Below, in pieces: positions 46,771 through 59,665 of a stretch of 64,000 nt of DNA (positions are counted from its first letter, which is position 1; each line of letters opens with the position of its first letter). The stretch comes from Acholoe squamosa (lineage: Eukaryota > Annelida > Polychaeta > Phyllodocida > Polynoidae): NCBI GenBank assembly GCA_949317995.1, contig OX439035.1, forward strand, positions 2,339,181 to 2,403,180. The letters are read 5' to 3'. The notes below the pieces were generated by a model. That model saw only the letters and a program-made list of their open reading frames with translations, was not told where the DNA came from and did no database searches. Made by a program: the position numbers and the translations under genes.

Positions 46771-47160
46771 GACTCCTCCAGTGATGTATGCACACTGAGT
46801 ATAACTACATTCGTAAGAGTAACTTAAGGTGGGCCAATGGAGCAGCGCACCACATGGTCAGCAGAGCATGGTACCAGCAGTCTCGGCCAAGCCTAGACTC
46901 AACTTAAAAGAAAAGGCCACCCTATTGTCATAATGGCCTCTTTTGGTAACATTTATAATGAATAAAAAGATTCTGTCATAGTCTGCACTTCATCTGCTAT
47001 CAGAGAGCAGGAATCTTTGATCCAACCTATGACAAAGTACTGTCTATTGACAGATCAATATGGCAATTATGAAAATAGGGTGGACTTTTCTTCTAAGTAC
47101 AGTCTGCGATACTGAAATGTCATGTTTGTCAGAGGAGGCGGGAGGAGGGCATAACTAACA
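46771..47160 (-). promoter_or_regulatory. Region upstream of the MMP start codon
   Basis: Expected 5' UTR and promoter of the MMP-like gene. A CCAAT-type box (GGCCAATGG, plus view, 46,832-46,840) and a TATAAAT on the minus strand near 46,950 are visible. Neither is proven to act. Confidence 0.3.
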
Positions 47161-48200
47161 TTGTTGGGTCTTTATCCCTCAAACTGTCTTTAACCCTCAA
47201 AATCAGCACTGATTTGATGAATAACGACATCCACAGTCTATGACCCTCAAATAAGGCATTACAGCACAAATATCTTTATCCCTGCAAGTTTGAGCCTATA
47301 TAGTTGTATTAGATAATAAAACAGACCTGAAGATTGACCTGTCTTTATCCCTCAAAACCTAGATATGGTAGCATCAAACCACAAACTGGGATAGCCCCCT
47401 CAAAACCTATGTAATGGTCTTCAAGTAAAACATCAGACCTACATATTGACCAGTCTCTATCCCTCAAAGCCATTATAGTGGGTCATGTGTCTCATCAGCC
47501 CTCCATATTGACCAGTCTCTATCCCTCAAAGCCATTATACTGGGTCATGTGGCTCATCAGCCCTCCATATTGATCTGTCTCTATCCCTCAAAGCCATTAT
47601 AGTGGGTCATGTGTCTCATCAGCCCTCCATATTGATCTGTCTCTATCCCTCAAAGCCATTATAGTGGGTCATGTGTCTCATCAGCCCTCCATATTGATCT
47701 GTCTCTATCCCTCAAAGCCATTATAGTGGGTCATGTGGCTCATCAGCCCTACACATCGGCCTTTATCCCTCAAAGCCTATATAGTTGTTCCGGGTATCAC
47801 CTATCACTCAAATATGACATCACACTACAAATATGTTCATCCCTCAGAGCCTATATAGTGGGTTCATGTGGGTCATCAGACCTATGAATTGACCAGTCTT
47901 TATCCCCAAAAGCCTATATAGTTGCTCCAGATATCACATATATGACATCAAAACATAAATGTCTTTATCTCTCAAAGCTGCTCAAAGTCTATATCCCGGT
48001 TTTAGGTAACAAAGGAGAACTACATATTGACCAGTCTTAATCTCTCAAAGCCTATATAGTTGTTCCAGGTATCACCTATGACTCATATATTACATCAAAA
48101 CACAAATGTCTTTATCTCTCAAAGCTTATATCTTGGCTTTAGGTAACAAAGCAGAACAACATATTGACCAGTCTATATCTCTCAAAGCCTATTTAATTGC
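47160..48200. repeat. 62-bp tandem repeat with degenerate flanks
   Basis: CCCTCAAAGCCATTATAGTG recurs at 47,461, 47,523, 47,585, 47,647 and 47,709, exactly 62 bp apart and nearly identical. On both sides the motif 'TTTATCCCTCAAAGCC(TA)TATAG' continues in ever more diverged units. Confidence 0.93.
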
Positions 48201-48929
48201 TCCATGTATCACATATGACTCAAATAGATATCAAAACACAGTGGATGCAGAATTTCTTCACTTTTGACAGGAATTTTGGCATAAAAAGCTACAATGCAAG
48301 CCTTTTTACATATTGCGGCATGTCCGTAAAGCTGATGATTTTTTTAAAGTGGCCTAATAGTTCTTTTGTGAAAGAGCCTGTGCAGAATTATAGATTTCAA
48401 AATTTTCGATGTGCTTATCAAAATGAATACGGTAACCTCTGCATTATAGTCCATGGGGTTAACTGTACAAGAAAAAGTATTTTAATGGTGATGTCTTGAG
48501 CTACTTTAGTAGTGTGTAGTTACCATTTCATCAACTATAATTAAGTGTATAGCTGCATGCTACGAGGATGAGAACGGCATGAGTCGGCATGACTGGGCAT
48601 GAGTTAGCATGACTGGGCAATATCTATCTAACATTGTGACCGTTTTTTATGTGGTCACAACCATGTTTCTTGCATATGATGGAATATATATTCCACAATC
48701 ATAATTTTGTCATGATTCATGGTGCACCTATGAAGTATTGTTGTCTATTGGATGTGTATATCATATCCTTCATTGACACTCTGCAGAGGAAATAAATGTT
48801 ATACCTGGTTAGATAAAGGTATTTACAAGTATTTCAGTGTCCACATGCACCTCACATTTATCCTAGCCTAGAGGCCGGGGTGTGTGATGTTTACTTGAAG
48901 TCATTTGGTTCTTGTATATTTTCTTAAGC

Positions 48930-49460
48930 CACAATACATCCACAACGGCCAAGCACAAGGTGTACAAAAGAATTGTACTGTCCACAGACTATTTTCGCAG
49001 AGTGTCCATAAGATACAATTTGTCCACACCCAACAATCACAATGTATCCACAAAATACACTCTGTCCACAACTTATCATCACAAAGTGTTCACAAAACAC
49101 ATTCTGTCCTCATACTTTCATCACAAAATGTCAAAAACCACTTTTAGTCCACAAAATTTTACCACAGAGTATCCACAAAAAACACACTGTCCACATTCAA
49201 CTTGAACAAAGTGTCCACAAATTACGAATTGTCCACAATCTATCATCCCAAATTGTCCACAAACACATTTTGACCACAAGTTTTGATGGCAAAGTATCCA
49301 TACCACACGTTCTGTCCACAGTGTATGGTCACAAATTGTCTACAGAATTCACAAGATATATATTCAAAGTGTCCACAAATTATATTTTGTCCACAGGCTA
49401 AAATGTGTCCGCATGGACACTTTGTGATGGTTTGTGTGGAAAATGTGTGCTCTGTGGACA
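48930..49460. repeat. Degenerate approximately 45-bp array of TGTCCACA motifs
   Basis: About ten units, each with two TGTCCACA-like words (for example GTATCCACAAAATACACTC then TGTCCACAACTTATCATCAC). At 49,405-49,465 the motif turns round (TGTGGAC), giving an inverted end. Confidence 0.85.
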
Positions 49461-49469
49461 TTTTGTAGC

Positions 49470-51281
49470 ACATTGTGTGTACATTTTTTTATGTCAACAC
49501 CCTATGGTGCCTGGCACGAATGTGAACAATTTGTCATGGTTATGTATCTAAATGTTGCCAAGCTGGCATTGCTGGACTAATTTCATACAGCATGATTTTC
49601 TTTAAGGGGTCGTAACAAATTAACCTGCACATATTATGTCATGGTGGGAAGCATAATTAGTGCCTTTATCAATTTCCTTCCACCCTGTAACATTTTGTTG
49701 TCTATGGAATGTAAATGCTATGGAATGTGGAATGGGAATTTCATTCTTTTTTAGTTCCTTTTGCTATGAACATCATTACAGGATAGAAATTTGTTATATG
49801 TGTTTCTTCTGGTGAGTTCAGATTAATTTTGGAGGGATGTCGGAGAGCCTTTTTTTTTCTTTTGTTGATACTCCAATTATCAAGGTCTACAGAGCTGTTC
49901 AAAGTTGGGTTGTCATTCAAAAAGTGTAATTTTCACCTGTTTTCACCCATTTTCCCCTGAAATTTACATGGCTGAACAGGTAAGTGTCTAACCCCATAGT
50001 AATAGCCAGGAGGTTCACCTTATGTGCTTGGTTTTATGCTAGTCATAGTGCAATCAATGGGCAGGTTTAACTGATATAGGTGGGCAAAGGATACTTTTCT
50101 ATACATTTGCTGTATAAAAACTGTTGAATTAGCAAAGATTTGCCCAACCAGCATTAATGAAACCAGTTCTTCAGGACCCTGAAAAAATACTTTCAGAGAG
50201 CATTCATACTATATGCTAGTGATCCCAAGAAGACCAACATTCACATTTAATTTCTCAGCCTCTGGGAATTACTAGAGAGGCAAGGGTTTGCATATGTAGT
50301 AGATGATCAGGATAAAATTACCTATCATTCTGGGTAATTAGTCCTGGAAAAGGTGTGTTTACACTGAAAAGCAATTATTGAAAAATAAATTCTATGTACC
50401 GAATGATATTTTACTTGACAGTTTCACATTTACCTGAAACACCTGTATTAACTTCTACAGATTCTATACAACATGTTACTTTTGTTAGCTGAGAGAAGAC
50501 ACTATCATTCCAGAATTATCCAAAATACCAAGATTTTCAACAAAGTTTGATGGATTTCATTCATGCGGTAGTGGTAAAGAGGAGGAAACGCCTTGTTTAC
50601 TCAACAAAGTTTGATAGACCAATTTTAAAATATCTATACTGAACTTTATGTCAGAAGTCTCTAATGAACAATTGTGGAATGTCTGAAATGTTGAGGACAG
50701 ATCTATTAAAAACTTAAGTTGAAGATGAGGGAAAGCTTCATAAGTCAATATATATAACAATATATGCTTTATAGGCAGTTTTATTATGAAGCTAGAGTAG
50801 CCATGGCACCGTAAGGGCATTTCATCCCGCTTGGCTTTACAATGAATATTTTTTTCAAATTTCATTTTACATGTTGACAAAGGAAGGTCTTTTACACATT
50901 ACTCATGGGGTAAAAGAGAAAATTGACTGCAATCTTGATTATTATTTGGCATAGATGAATATATTACTGGCACCCCTAACCTTAGCCATTGTAATGCCAT
51001 TTTATGAGGCACCTGTGTCATAACTACCATAAAGAGGATCTGCCAATCTATTTTATCTTTATCTTTATTTTTATCTAGATTGAGATAAGGGTAGTCCAAA
51101 TATTTTTAAAAAGCAGTCGCTAATGCCATCTAAATGTATTAGTAGTTTTTGAATATTCTGGAAACTGCGACGATCAAAATTCATCTTCCTATAACTGATT
51201 TCATGAGACCAATGCAAGATACATACATTGAGGACGATGGTCAATTGTAGCAGCTTTTGAGTTACATTAATCAGCCTGCTG
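49470..51281. other. No gene seen
   Basis: 1.8 kb of AT-rich sequence. Short minus-strand frames at 50,557-51,292 lack recognisable domains. Confidence 0.5.
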
Positions 51282-51828
51282 GATGGATTCAATCATGTCT
51301 GTAGAATGAATGTGTGGACCTCAAGTATGGTATTAGCTCAACTCTTAATGTTACTTCAGAATGGCCCCGCTTCAGATACTGTGTGGCTATGGGAGGAACA
51401 TGGTGATGGAACCTTGGAAGGGTTAGTCGATATGGTAATGGAAGCCATGACTTCAAGCCTCCAAGATCCTATAGCCACTTTAGAGAAGAGACGCTAGAGC
51501 AAGAACGAAAGCATTAGAACCTTTGGCTTTGCTCTAAGACATCTTGCTTTCGATGCCTATCCAGTAGTGAACTTCTCAGTTGAACGTCTAATAACCAAGG
51601 TAAACCAGTTGTTCATAGGAGGATTGTATGACACTGAGTTGCAGCAGGAAGTGTTATGAGAATGGCGCACATACATGTCTCTTAAGGAAACTATGGACTT
51701 GGCAGATGAATTATTAAGAAAACGACAATTACTGCCTAAGTTAGTTATACCTACTTTGACAAATACAATGTCAGCGGTGGCTGAAAGTGATTTGGTCGAA
51801 GGGGGGCAGGGTGATGTGGCCGCTTACT
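51282..51828 (+). pseudogene. gypsy gag fragment with empty MITE site
   Basis: Near-identical to 1,163-1,467 plus 1,852-2,091: VCRMNVWTSSMVLAQLLMLL, then LFIGGLYDTELQQEVL. The MITE-1 insertion is absent: GTCTAATAACC spans the site at 51,585-51,595 with a single TA. Broken by stops. Confidence 0.88.
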
Positions 51829-53315
51829 AGTAGACTGCTGTGCGCTATTTATTATGAAATATTGTAAGTGTGTTATTATAAGGACAATATTGAGAAATTA
51901 GTATCGTTTTGATAAGAAGTTGAGTGATAATTATCTAATGGGTAGTACTGATGTATGCAGTGAGATGTGGTATTGGAATTAAATGTTTAAGGGGCTGGAT
52001 TACTATATAGTGAACTGTAGAGGCCTTTATTCTGTACAAATTGGTCCTAGCTGAGAAGCTCAAAGCTAGCCCTATCCAGCTGTGTAGACTGGCTAAATAA
52101 TTTTATTTCACTGAGTAGCTGACTCAATGTTAAAAAGTGTCTCTGCCAGAGGTCAGATCAGGGCCACTACTTCCTCAAACACGGAATGGATATATCACTT
52201 GTGGGCTGGCGGTTGTCTTGGCAACCAGTACAAGTTCAGACACTACCATATCAAGGGTAGACTTGAATAGTGCCTTGTTGTCTCTCTATGTGTATACATG
52301 TATGCATGCCGACTAATTTTGACTTCTATTGCAGGGTTTTGTTTATCATTTCTGTCAACTGTGGTTGCTAATTGACATTAATTAGTGATAATTGGTGTTA
52401 AAATCAATAATTGCATAAAATAAGAAAAACGGGTTCAGCTTTTTCATAATTGAGCCTACATGCAAAAGTAAAATGAGATAAAGTAATTATTTATAAAAAC
52501 TAGGTCAATTAGACCCCAAAAATTTCGGACTTGTCAAGCTCCTTTTTTTATAATTATTGAATAGTATATCATTCGTAGATCACAAATATATATAGCATGG
52601 TACACTCTGGCAAAGATTAAAGTTTAATTGGCACTAACGAGCTGGCAGGGTGGAGCTGTAACGTTTGCCTGCAATCAATGGTGAGTGAAGTTTTATATTA
52701 AGGTGATCATCCCAAGCCAATATTTAATAAAGCAGTGGATGATTGCCAAGGGGTGGATAAGCATTGGCGAATTAACAGAGTCATCTGGTGGCAGAATCCA
52801 AAAGTAAGAGTTAGAGTGTAACAAACTCAAGGGGGTGAGTTAGCTGGGTAAGTCTGTTAGTTTGAGTTAGCTGTTTAGTCTGTGTAGAGTAGAGATTGGG
52901 ATGGATGGCGGCCAGCTTGTTCCTGCAGGTCTGGTCAGGCATACAGCTCTGCCATCTAGGAGTCTAGGCTAGAAGTAGGAATAGCAAGAACCTTGGAGCC
53001 CTCTGGTGAGTAAGTATAGCATTAGGGTTGGGTTGATGAAGGTCTCCTGGAACCAAAACTAAAAACACCATAGTACTACTGCCACCACCTGGTAGGAAGG
53101 GTATAAACTATAACAGTTGAGACTAGTGGTTCCAGCTTTTGCCACTAGGGGGAGGCTCTGTGTATGATGATGTCAATAGTGGCACTGGTAAGCACTAGGG
53201 GTCCTTTGTGTTACCTGGTGTCTGTATGTGAGGCACATAGGCTTACTTAGAGAAGAAGTTAGGGACATTTTTTTTTAGATTGAGACACATTAAAGTATAG
53301 TGAGAATAAACTACA
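51829..53315. other. Undefined sequence, possibly 5' part of the element at 53.3 kb
   Basis: No coding frame. It may contain the LTR and leader of the following gag, but I found no copy of it downstream that would define an LTR. Confidence 0.35.
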
Positions 53316-53946
53316 ATGGAGGAGCTACAGAGACTTCTTGTGGATCGGGAGGCCCGCCTGAACCAACAGCAAGGGGCTATGGATGTGCTACAGCAGAGTG
53401 TAACGCAATTGCAAGGGCAGTTGGAGGAGCTAGTGGTCTCTCAGTTGCTTTCGGGGGTACCTCAGTACAAAGGGGATCCACGAGGGTACAGGGACTGGGT
53501 ACGAACCATCGAACGGGCAGGAGTTGCTACAGAGGAACGAGGGCGACAATGAGATTTTATATAAAGACAAGGGAGGGGTCGCGTTAATAAATAGTTCAGA
53601 GGAAAAGGCGACATGTCAAAAACAAAAGGGGAGTGTGCAGTGGAGGCGCAATTATTGGTGGCGTCCTTTTCGGCTTTAGACATGGAAGGAGCTTGTCATG
53701 TGCCTCTAGGACAGGCTCCTCTACAGTAAAGTGGCCAGGTGATCGAGTGCATTGGCAAAGGCATGGGTGGCGAGTTGATCCTCGTGTGAGAGGGAGATGG
53801 CAAAGAAGCCGCCATCATTGGTCTAATGTTTTCGGGTGCAGTGTTATAAATGCTGCAAGTTGGGCCACATAAAGAGGCATTGCAAGGGATCAGTAGTGTG
53901 CTACACTTGCAGAAGGGAAGGGCACATTGTAAGGAATTGCCCTTAG
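53316..53946 (+). pseudogene. Retroelement gag with two CCHC zinc knuckles
   Basis: An ATG at 53,316 opens MEELQRLLVDREARLNQQQG and QYKGDPRGYRDWVRTIE, a gag-like N-terminus, stopping at 53,552. After frame breaks, 53,842-53,946 encodes two adjacent knuckles, CYKCCKLGHIKRHC and CYTCRREGHIVRNC, ending at TAG. The capsid part between them is mostly missing, so the gene is internally deleted. Confidence 0.75.
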
Positions 53947-54603
53947 GAGCAAATAAATGTTTATATACAGGGCGGGATGATTATCCTATGCTCTGGAATA
54001 GTTTATCCCTTGGAAAGACTGAATAGTCTATCCTTGTAAAGCAGCAGTTGAAGAAGGCTGATTAGCTAACTGCATAATATTAAGGTAGATGAGAGAAGAG
54101 AATTAAGAGAAGAGAGAAGAGAATTAAGAGAAGAGAGAAGAGAATATTCATAAGGGTACAATTGAAGAGAGAGAAAATCAAAATGAATCTATTTATCAGA
54201 CTTGTAGCGATGGGGAGCTGAATAGCTCACTCTGTAGCGCAGTGGATGAAATTCCCAACAAGTCCAATATTATGAGTGGAGTAGAAGGTAAAGAAGAAGC
54301 CGAAGAAGTAGAAGTCATGAAGAGTAAGAGAGAAGGAGAGAAAAGAGAAAAAGAGAGTAGAGAGAGAGGTGAATCCAATTGGAAGTTATAAAATTTGTAA
54401 CAGTAGGCTGAGAGTCTACTACTGCACCCAATAGAATAGCAGGCTGAGAGCCTACTATTATATACAATAGCACATAAGTGTGTCTGATCAGAGTGTTATC
54501 TCTTGCAGACTCCTACTCATCATCGTGTTGTCCGCTGGCGTGCTAGGAATTCAAGCAAAGAGAGAAACCCTTTTATTATTATACCATTCTTAAAACTAAC
54601 ACT

Positions 54604-55214
54604 TTGGCATTAGAAGATAAACTTATTGTTGCAATTCATATACCTTTGCTAGATGTATCTAGGAAGTTAAGAGTAAAACAGGCTATTACATTACCTGTAC
54701 CTTATGAATCGACCAACTTGACGGCTCACTATGATCTTGAATTCGAACATTTCGCTGTGTCAGAGGATGGTAGACAATATGTGGTGTTGTCATTATTAGA
54801 CCAGTTAAAATGTGGCCAACCGAATATAAATTATTGTAGTCTGACATCAGAAATAGAAGAAACCAATAGACATCGATATTGTACATTGGCATTGTATCAA
54901 CGCGACAATAGAAGAATAAGAGAATTGTGTAAAGTTAAGGTTACAAACAAGGAAGGGCTGATTATGTGGAACTGGGTTGTCTACAGTCACCAGTGCCGAG
55001 GCCCAGGGACACCCAATCAATGTCCTCTGTGTATAAAGAACATTCATTCTCCAGAGACCCTGAGGTATTGACGAGACAAGGAAGGAGTCTCCCTGTGTCT
55101 CCAGAAGTCACACCTCTCGTGATTGCAGAAGCTGAGGCACTCTACCAACCTAAATCTACAACTCCACAACCTCAACCCAAGCGTAGAACTACTCTTACCA
55201 TGAGGAAGCAGTGA
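54604..55214 (+). pseudogene. Env-like (LTR-retroelement glycoprotein-like) fragment
   Basis: The frame 54,604-55,071 (KLIVAIHIPLLD, ITLPVPYES, Cys at several spaced points) resembles the C-terminal ectodomain part of env/fusion-like proteins of errantivirus- or BEL-like elements. An overlapping frame continues to 55,214 with a Pro-rich tail. No fusion peptide or clear membrane span is seen, so it is a remnant. It follows the zinc-knuckle gag by only 0.65 kb with no pol between. The assignment is by pattern memory and is tentative. Confidence 0.45.
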
Positions 55215-56145
55215 CTTAACATTGTATGGCACTAATAACTTGTGTGAGCCTTGTGTTCTCTTTCACTATATGGCACTGATAACTCTCATGTGTTTCCTCT
55301 CAGTGGCACTTATCAACAATAGTGATATTTTGGCACTAAATGACAATATGGCACTTTAATGTGAACTGATGAGTGTTGCAGGAGACGAGTACTGGGTTAC
55401 GTCATGGAAGTACAGCGCACAGTGGACAATGACGATAACAAGCTGCACCAGAGCATGAGTATGCTGTTGTGCGTATATCTGGCGACTATTGAAATATAGG
55501 ACCCGAAACATGCATGGAAATGCATATCATATGGAACTCTTATTACAGACTATGAAATGAGTGCTATATAGAGAACTTTTATTGCAGAAGAGACATTGAG
55601 AGTGGTGTTGAAGATTATGATGATTGTTATAGTGAGAAGTTATATGAAGTGGTGGATCCAATATATATTCCAGTATATGACGTCTTATATATCTATTGCT
55701 TGACATACCGCTGATGATGTGACCTAATGGTTCACTATATATATTGAGATTGGTGTGATCTCACTTGTATTATATATGAGTTCACGTGATATGTTAATCC
55801 ATCCATTATTCAGCTTGAGATGTCATCATATGTCTTAAGGTGACAATATGTGAAATGATGATGTGTTATTCATATCTACTATTGGTAATGTGGACACATT
55901 TATATTATCAATGTATCGGCGACGATTTATTATCCACATATCAATCTATTCATTTATTGGTGACAATGATATGTAACGCAAGTTCTTCACATGAAGATAT
56001 GATCAGGTGGTTTTGATATGATTTATCATGTTGATGACTGTATACATTGTTATGACAACAAATATTATTGTATATGGTTTGGTGTGGATATGGCTGAGTA
56101 TAGACGTTTTTAACTGATGTTAAAAACTAGTGGGTAGGGAAGGGG
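55215..56145. other. AT-rich region before an LTR-like end
   Basis: No coding frame. 'GGCACTAATAAC/GGCACTGATAAC' words recur near 55,230-55,350. Probably the 3' untranslated part of the gag/env element. Confidence 0.4.
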
Positions 56146-56453
56146 TGTAGTATAGTCATGGTGTAGTATAAGTAGTGAGGAGTAGAGGGCGCCACCGCGT
56201 AGGGGTGGGATAGACAGATGGCTCTGTGGATTGCTGAGCGGCCCCTATAGGCCTTGGGGTGCCTTGGCAGCACTCGGCAGACCCATCAGTAGAGAACGAA
56301 CGCAGAGAGAGAGAGAGGGACGGACGTGCGGTGACAGCTCCCTGTCCACACCAGCCCAGTGAATATGGACTGACGAGTAAAACACGACCTACAAGAAAAG
56401 AACCTGAGTTGCTCTTTATTAATGGGGACATACCATCCGACAACCCCACATGG
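56146..56453 (+). mobile_element. Possible 3' LTR of the gag/env element
   Basis: A purine tract GGGTAGGGAAGGGG (56,132-56,145) is followed by TGTAGTATAG, as a PPT-LTR border would look. The right limit is where gypsy pol begins at 56,454. No matching 5' LTR was found. Confidence 0.35.
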
Positions 56454-57073
56454 GGACTGAAGTTGAAACCTAAAAAGTGTCGACTCTTTAGGACTTTGGT
56501 GGAGTAACTGGGATGAGTTGTATCTGAACAAGGTGTAGAAGCTAATCCGGGGAAAATTAGCGATGTAATGACATGGGTTCGGCCCACTACAGTGAAAGAA
56601 ATTCGTTCTTTCATAGGGTTCTGCTCCTACTATTGGGATTTTATCCCTGGGTTCGCTGAACTTGTGAGTCCCTTGCAGGACTTGATAGTTCAGAAGCCTA
56701 AAGGTAGTAGAGGTTGTTACGAGGCATTCGCATGGACAGAAAGTGCTGAACATGCCTTTGTTAAAATGAAGGTTCAAGGAAACCCCTGTCCTTCTATTCC
56801 CCACTCCCGAAGGTCGTTTTATCTTAGACACTGATGCTAGCAACATTGCTATTGGGGCTGCTCTCTCCCAGGTACAGGATGGAGTCAAGGTTCCAATATC
56901 ATTTGCTAGTAGTACTCTAAGTAAGACACAGCGAAACTATTGTACCACCAAAAGAGAGCTGTTAGTAGTTGTGGTGTACACCAGGAAGTTTAGGCACTAC
57001 CTGTATGGTGGTAACTTCACTATCCGCACCGATCATTCCTCCTTGAAATGGCTCCTGAATTTCAAAGAAGCAG
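56454..57073 (+). pseudogene. gypsy pol fragment (RT end, RNase H)
   Basis: Longer sister of 9,265-9,690: [55 protein letters not shown] and IRTDHSSLKWLLNFKEA. These correspond to about 35,385-35,995 of element A. One or two small frame breaks (near 56,505 and 56,770). It ends abruptly where segmental duplication copy 2 begins. Confidence 0.88.
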
Positions 57074-57189
57074 TGCACTGAGAAAACTTAATCATGGACA
57101 AGTTGTATAAAATCTGGCATGTGGCAGATGTTATAGGCAGTCATTTAGCCTGATGCCCAGTGGAAGGATGGTCCCCCCTAGTGTACTTT

Positions 57190-57725
57190 ACAGAATAAGC
57201 CAAAATTAGGACTCTGCCTCATACACTCAAAATAGTTGTTGAATCTACCAGGAGTCCTTGTAAAACTACAGAGTGGACCACCACATTGAACCAGAAGCCC
57301 CAAGTGGCAGTACACAAAGGAAAGTACAAGGAATCTCTGTGAAAATAATAGCGGATCCCTGGCAACTTTTGGACAAGGAAAGCGCCATTATTTGGACAAC
57401 TTTTTTTTACAGTGCAGGATCAGCCTGACTCCATGAAGCATCCCATATGTGAGGCACATGTTAAAGGTGGTGTGTGCTTTACAGGTGAGGTACAAGAAAT
57501 ATTGATTGGGACATGCCTGAGCTTTCTCATTGCTGATACTTGTACAATCGGTGTCATCATTTAAAGTCACTGGTCGACACATGGTGCCCTGTATCAGCAG
57601 TATTAGCAGCAGACCAGGCAGTGTCAGTATGTCTTTCTCCCTATCTTAGGTCTATACTAATGATATAGTCACCCTGGGCATGTATGAATTGAGTGTGCTA
57701 TATTGTGTTCCCCATATGATACACG
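57190..57725 (-). pseudogene. Second copy of the MMP C-terminal pseudo-exons
   Basis: Counterpart of 12,690-13,260, including the frame 57,388-57,582 ([15 protein letters not shown]). It carries the same disruptions, so it arose through the segmental duplication. Confidence 0.6.
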
Positions 57726-57738
57726 TAAAGGTGCTATT

Positions 57739-58057
57739 TGTAACGGTAGCTTGAACACTAGTAGACACAACTCAAAGGCAGAACTGTAGTAAATATGAAT
57801 AGTTCGCTATTGACTTATAAATCAGCATACATGGAACCAGCAATTCAACATCAACGTCTTTCCTAAAGCCTAGTGTAGCTCGGGGCCACAGCAGCCAGCA
57901 AGGGGCATGTCCTGCTCCCAGCAAGAACTGTACTAGACTGACTCCTGAGCGACACGCGACGCTTTACATGCGCGTGCCGCCCGAGGCGCCCCCGTACGGC
58001 CCCAGTGCATACCAAGTATGCCGCGTGGCACGTGCCTCCCTGCTGCTTGCTGTGCCA
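57739..58057 (-). mobile_element. Element B 3' LTR (copy 2)
   Basis: TGTAACGG...TGTGCCA, nearly identical to 13,261-13,579. Confidence 0.88.
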
Positions 58058-58996
58058 CCCCCGCCACACTCTCCCCTGCCTATTTAAAAACCAGGGAAGG
58101 AAAAAGAGTAGTAAAAAGGTAAGGGCCTGAAAGCCAACCACCTACTTTAACTAGAATATAAAAAAAAAACTAACCAGAGGCGGCCCCTTCCAAACTAGAA
58201 CTGCTATGTGGGGCTATAAGGTTAGGAGCCACATTAAAATAACCTAATACTGCCCTTCAGGGGCTTAGCCGGCCTAAGTGGCCCCGAGACTCTTAAAATA
58301 TACGGCTGCTCGTAAGGAGCATAGTATGAGGGTGGCCCCCTTTTCACCCCCTCTTAGCTAATTGAACCGTCATGTGGGGCTTAAAGGGTAAGGAACCCTA
58401 CAAACATGTCCTAATGTTGCCCTTAAGGGGCTTAGATGGCCCAACGGGGCCCAGAAATACTCTAAAAATGAGGGTTAGGAACCCGGAGGTGAAATATAAC
58501 CTGGTACTGCCCTTAAGGGGCTTAGACGGCCCAACGAGGCCCGTGAACTAACTAACAACCTAACAGGGTTAAGAACCCACGAACCCTGCTCAGAAGGAGC
58601 ATACATGACATGAACTCTTGAACTATAAAAACTCCTGGTGGTGACGACGTTGATCAGATGCGATCGAAGGGTGATATGATGTAGTATATGACTCACCACC
58701 CGCTGCAGAGAGGGGGCCTCCGGCTCACCCCTCTCTGGACCTGGAAACTGGCAGCCCACCCCGGCTCTGCGACATCTTCCTGGCACACGGGCCAGACCAG
58801 CAGCCTAGCCCTCCTGGGGGGACTCCTCCTCCGGCTCCGGCTGGCCCTGCTGGTCGCGGAGAAGACGCCAGCGGGTGGTGATGGATGCAATTACGTCGAA
58901 GACATCAGGGGCCACAATCCTGAGCCTCGAGTTCATATCACCGCCTATCGCGGCAAAGTCCTCACCCATAGAGAGGGGCGGCAGCAGGTATGCCGC

Positions 58997-59665
58997 TCAC
59001 CTCTCCAGTCGAGACGGATCCCTACCTGTCACCGTCCACCAGGGTAGGTGCACTGCATCTGGGGGTTGTTGATGACGGCCAGCATTCCGACCTCCCATCG
59101 TTGGCTGGGGTGGGACGAACCGTTGTCTGGCACTGGGCAGGTGGCGATTAAATGATGTGCCGGGGCCGGTGGCCTTTTTACTGGGGCTAGCAGCTGACAG
59201 TGTGGCGGATGGAGGAGTCTGGGATGAACTGGCTCCCTTCCCGGGCCCTTTCTTCGCTCTGCCTTGGGGGGTGCTCCAGTGGGTGTGTAGTCCCCCAGAA
59301 GGTGGAGGGGGAATGTGGGTTGAACCCCAGTGGGACGAGGACCTGGGACCATGGGGGCGCCGTTGGGGAGGATGCCGAGTGGCGGCTCCAAGCGGAGGTC
59401 TCTGGGAGCCGAGGTTGGAGGCACTGGGCGCCGGCTCTTCGTCTGAGCTGAGGTTGTAATCAATCCCTTCATATAAGACAAGAGGGCGATCCTCACCAGA
59501 GCCCGTCTCCTGGGTACCACTCTTCTTGAGGGAGGCGGGCGCCTCAACTGCAATGGAGGTCTCCCCCCCTTCCGCTGGCGAGTCATCCTCCACAGCTAGG
59601 CGGGAGCCGGTCCCAGTGAGGGGAATGTCCCGGACCTCCTGCAGGGGGCCGGGACGGCGTGGCAC
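58997..59665 (-). CDS. Element B accessory ORF, Pro/Ser-rich (copy 2)
   Basis: 222 codons. Same frame as copy 1 with one codon fewer (KKATGPGTS against [10 protein letters not shown]) and several substitutions. The acidic patch [10 protein letters not shown] is kept. Disordered; function unknown. Confidence 0.4.
   Translation of the reverse strand: MPRRPGPLQEVRDIPLTGTGSRLAVEDDSPAEGGETSIAVEAPASLKKSGTQETGSGEDRPLVLYEGIDYNLSSDEEPAPSASNLGSQRPPLGAATRHPPQRRPHGPRSSSHWGSTHIPPPPSGGLHTHWSTPQGRAKKGPGKGASSSQTPPSATLSAASPSKKATGPGTSFNRHLPSARQRFVPPQPTMGGRNAGRHQQPPDAVHLPWWTVTGRDPSRLER

Noticed and set aside
47461-47765. Regular repeats resembling a CRISPR array
   Set aside because: Units are contiguous 62-bp tandem copies with no unique spacers, in a eukaryotic genome.
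48930-49410. TGTCCACA words resembling bacterial DnaA boxes (replication origin)
   Set aside because: The surroundings are animal; the words belong to a degenerate tandem array.
50557-51292. Minus-strand frames of 66-107 codons
   Set aside because: No domain, no splice-supported neighbours, AT-rich chance ORFs.
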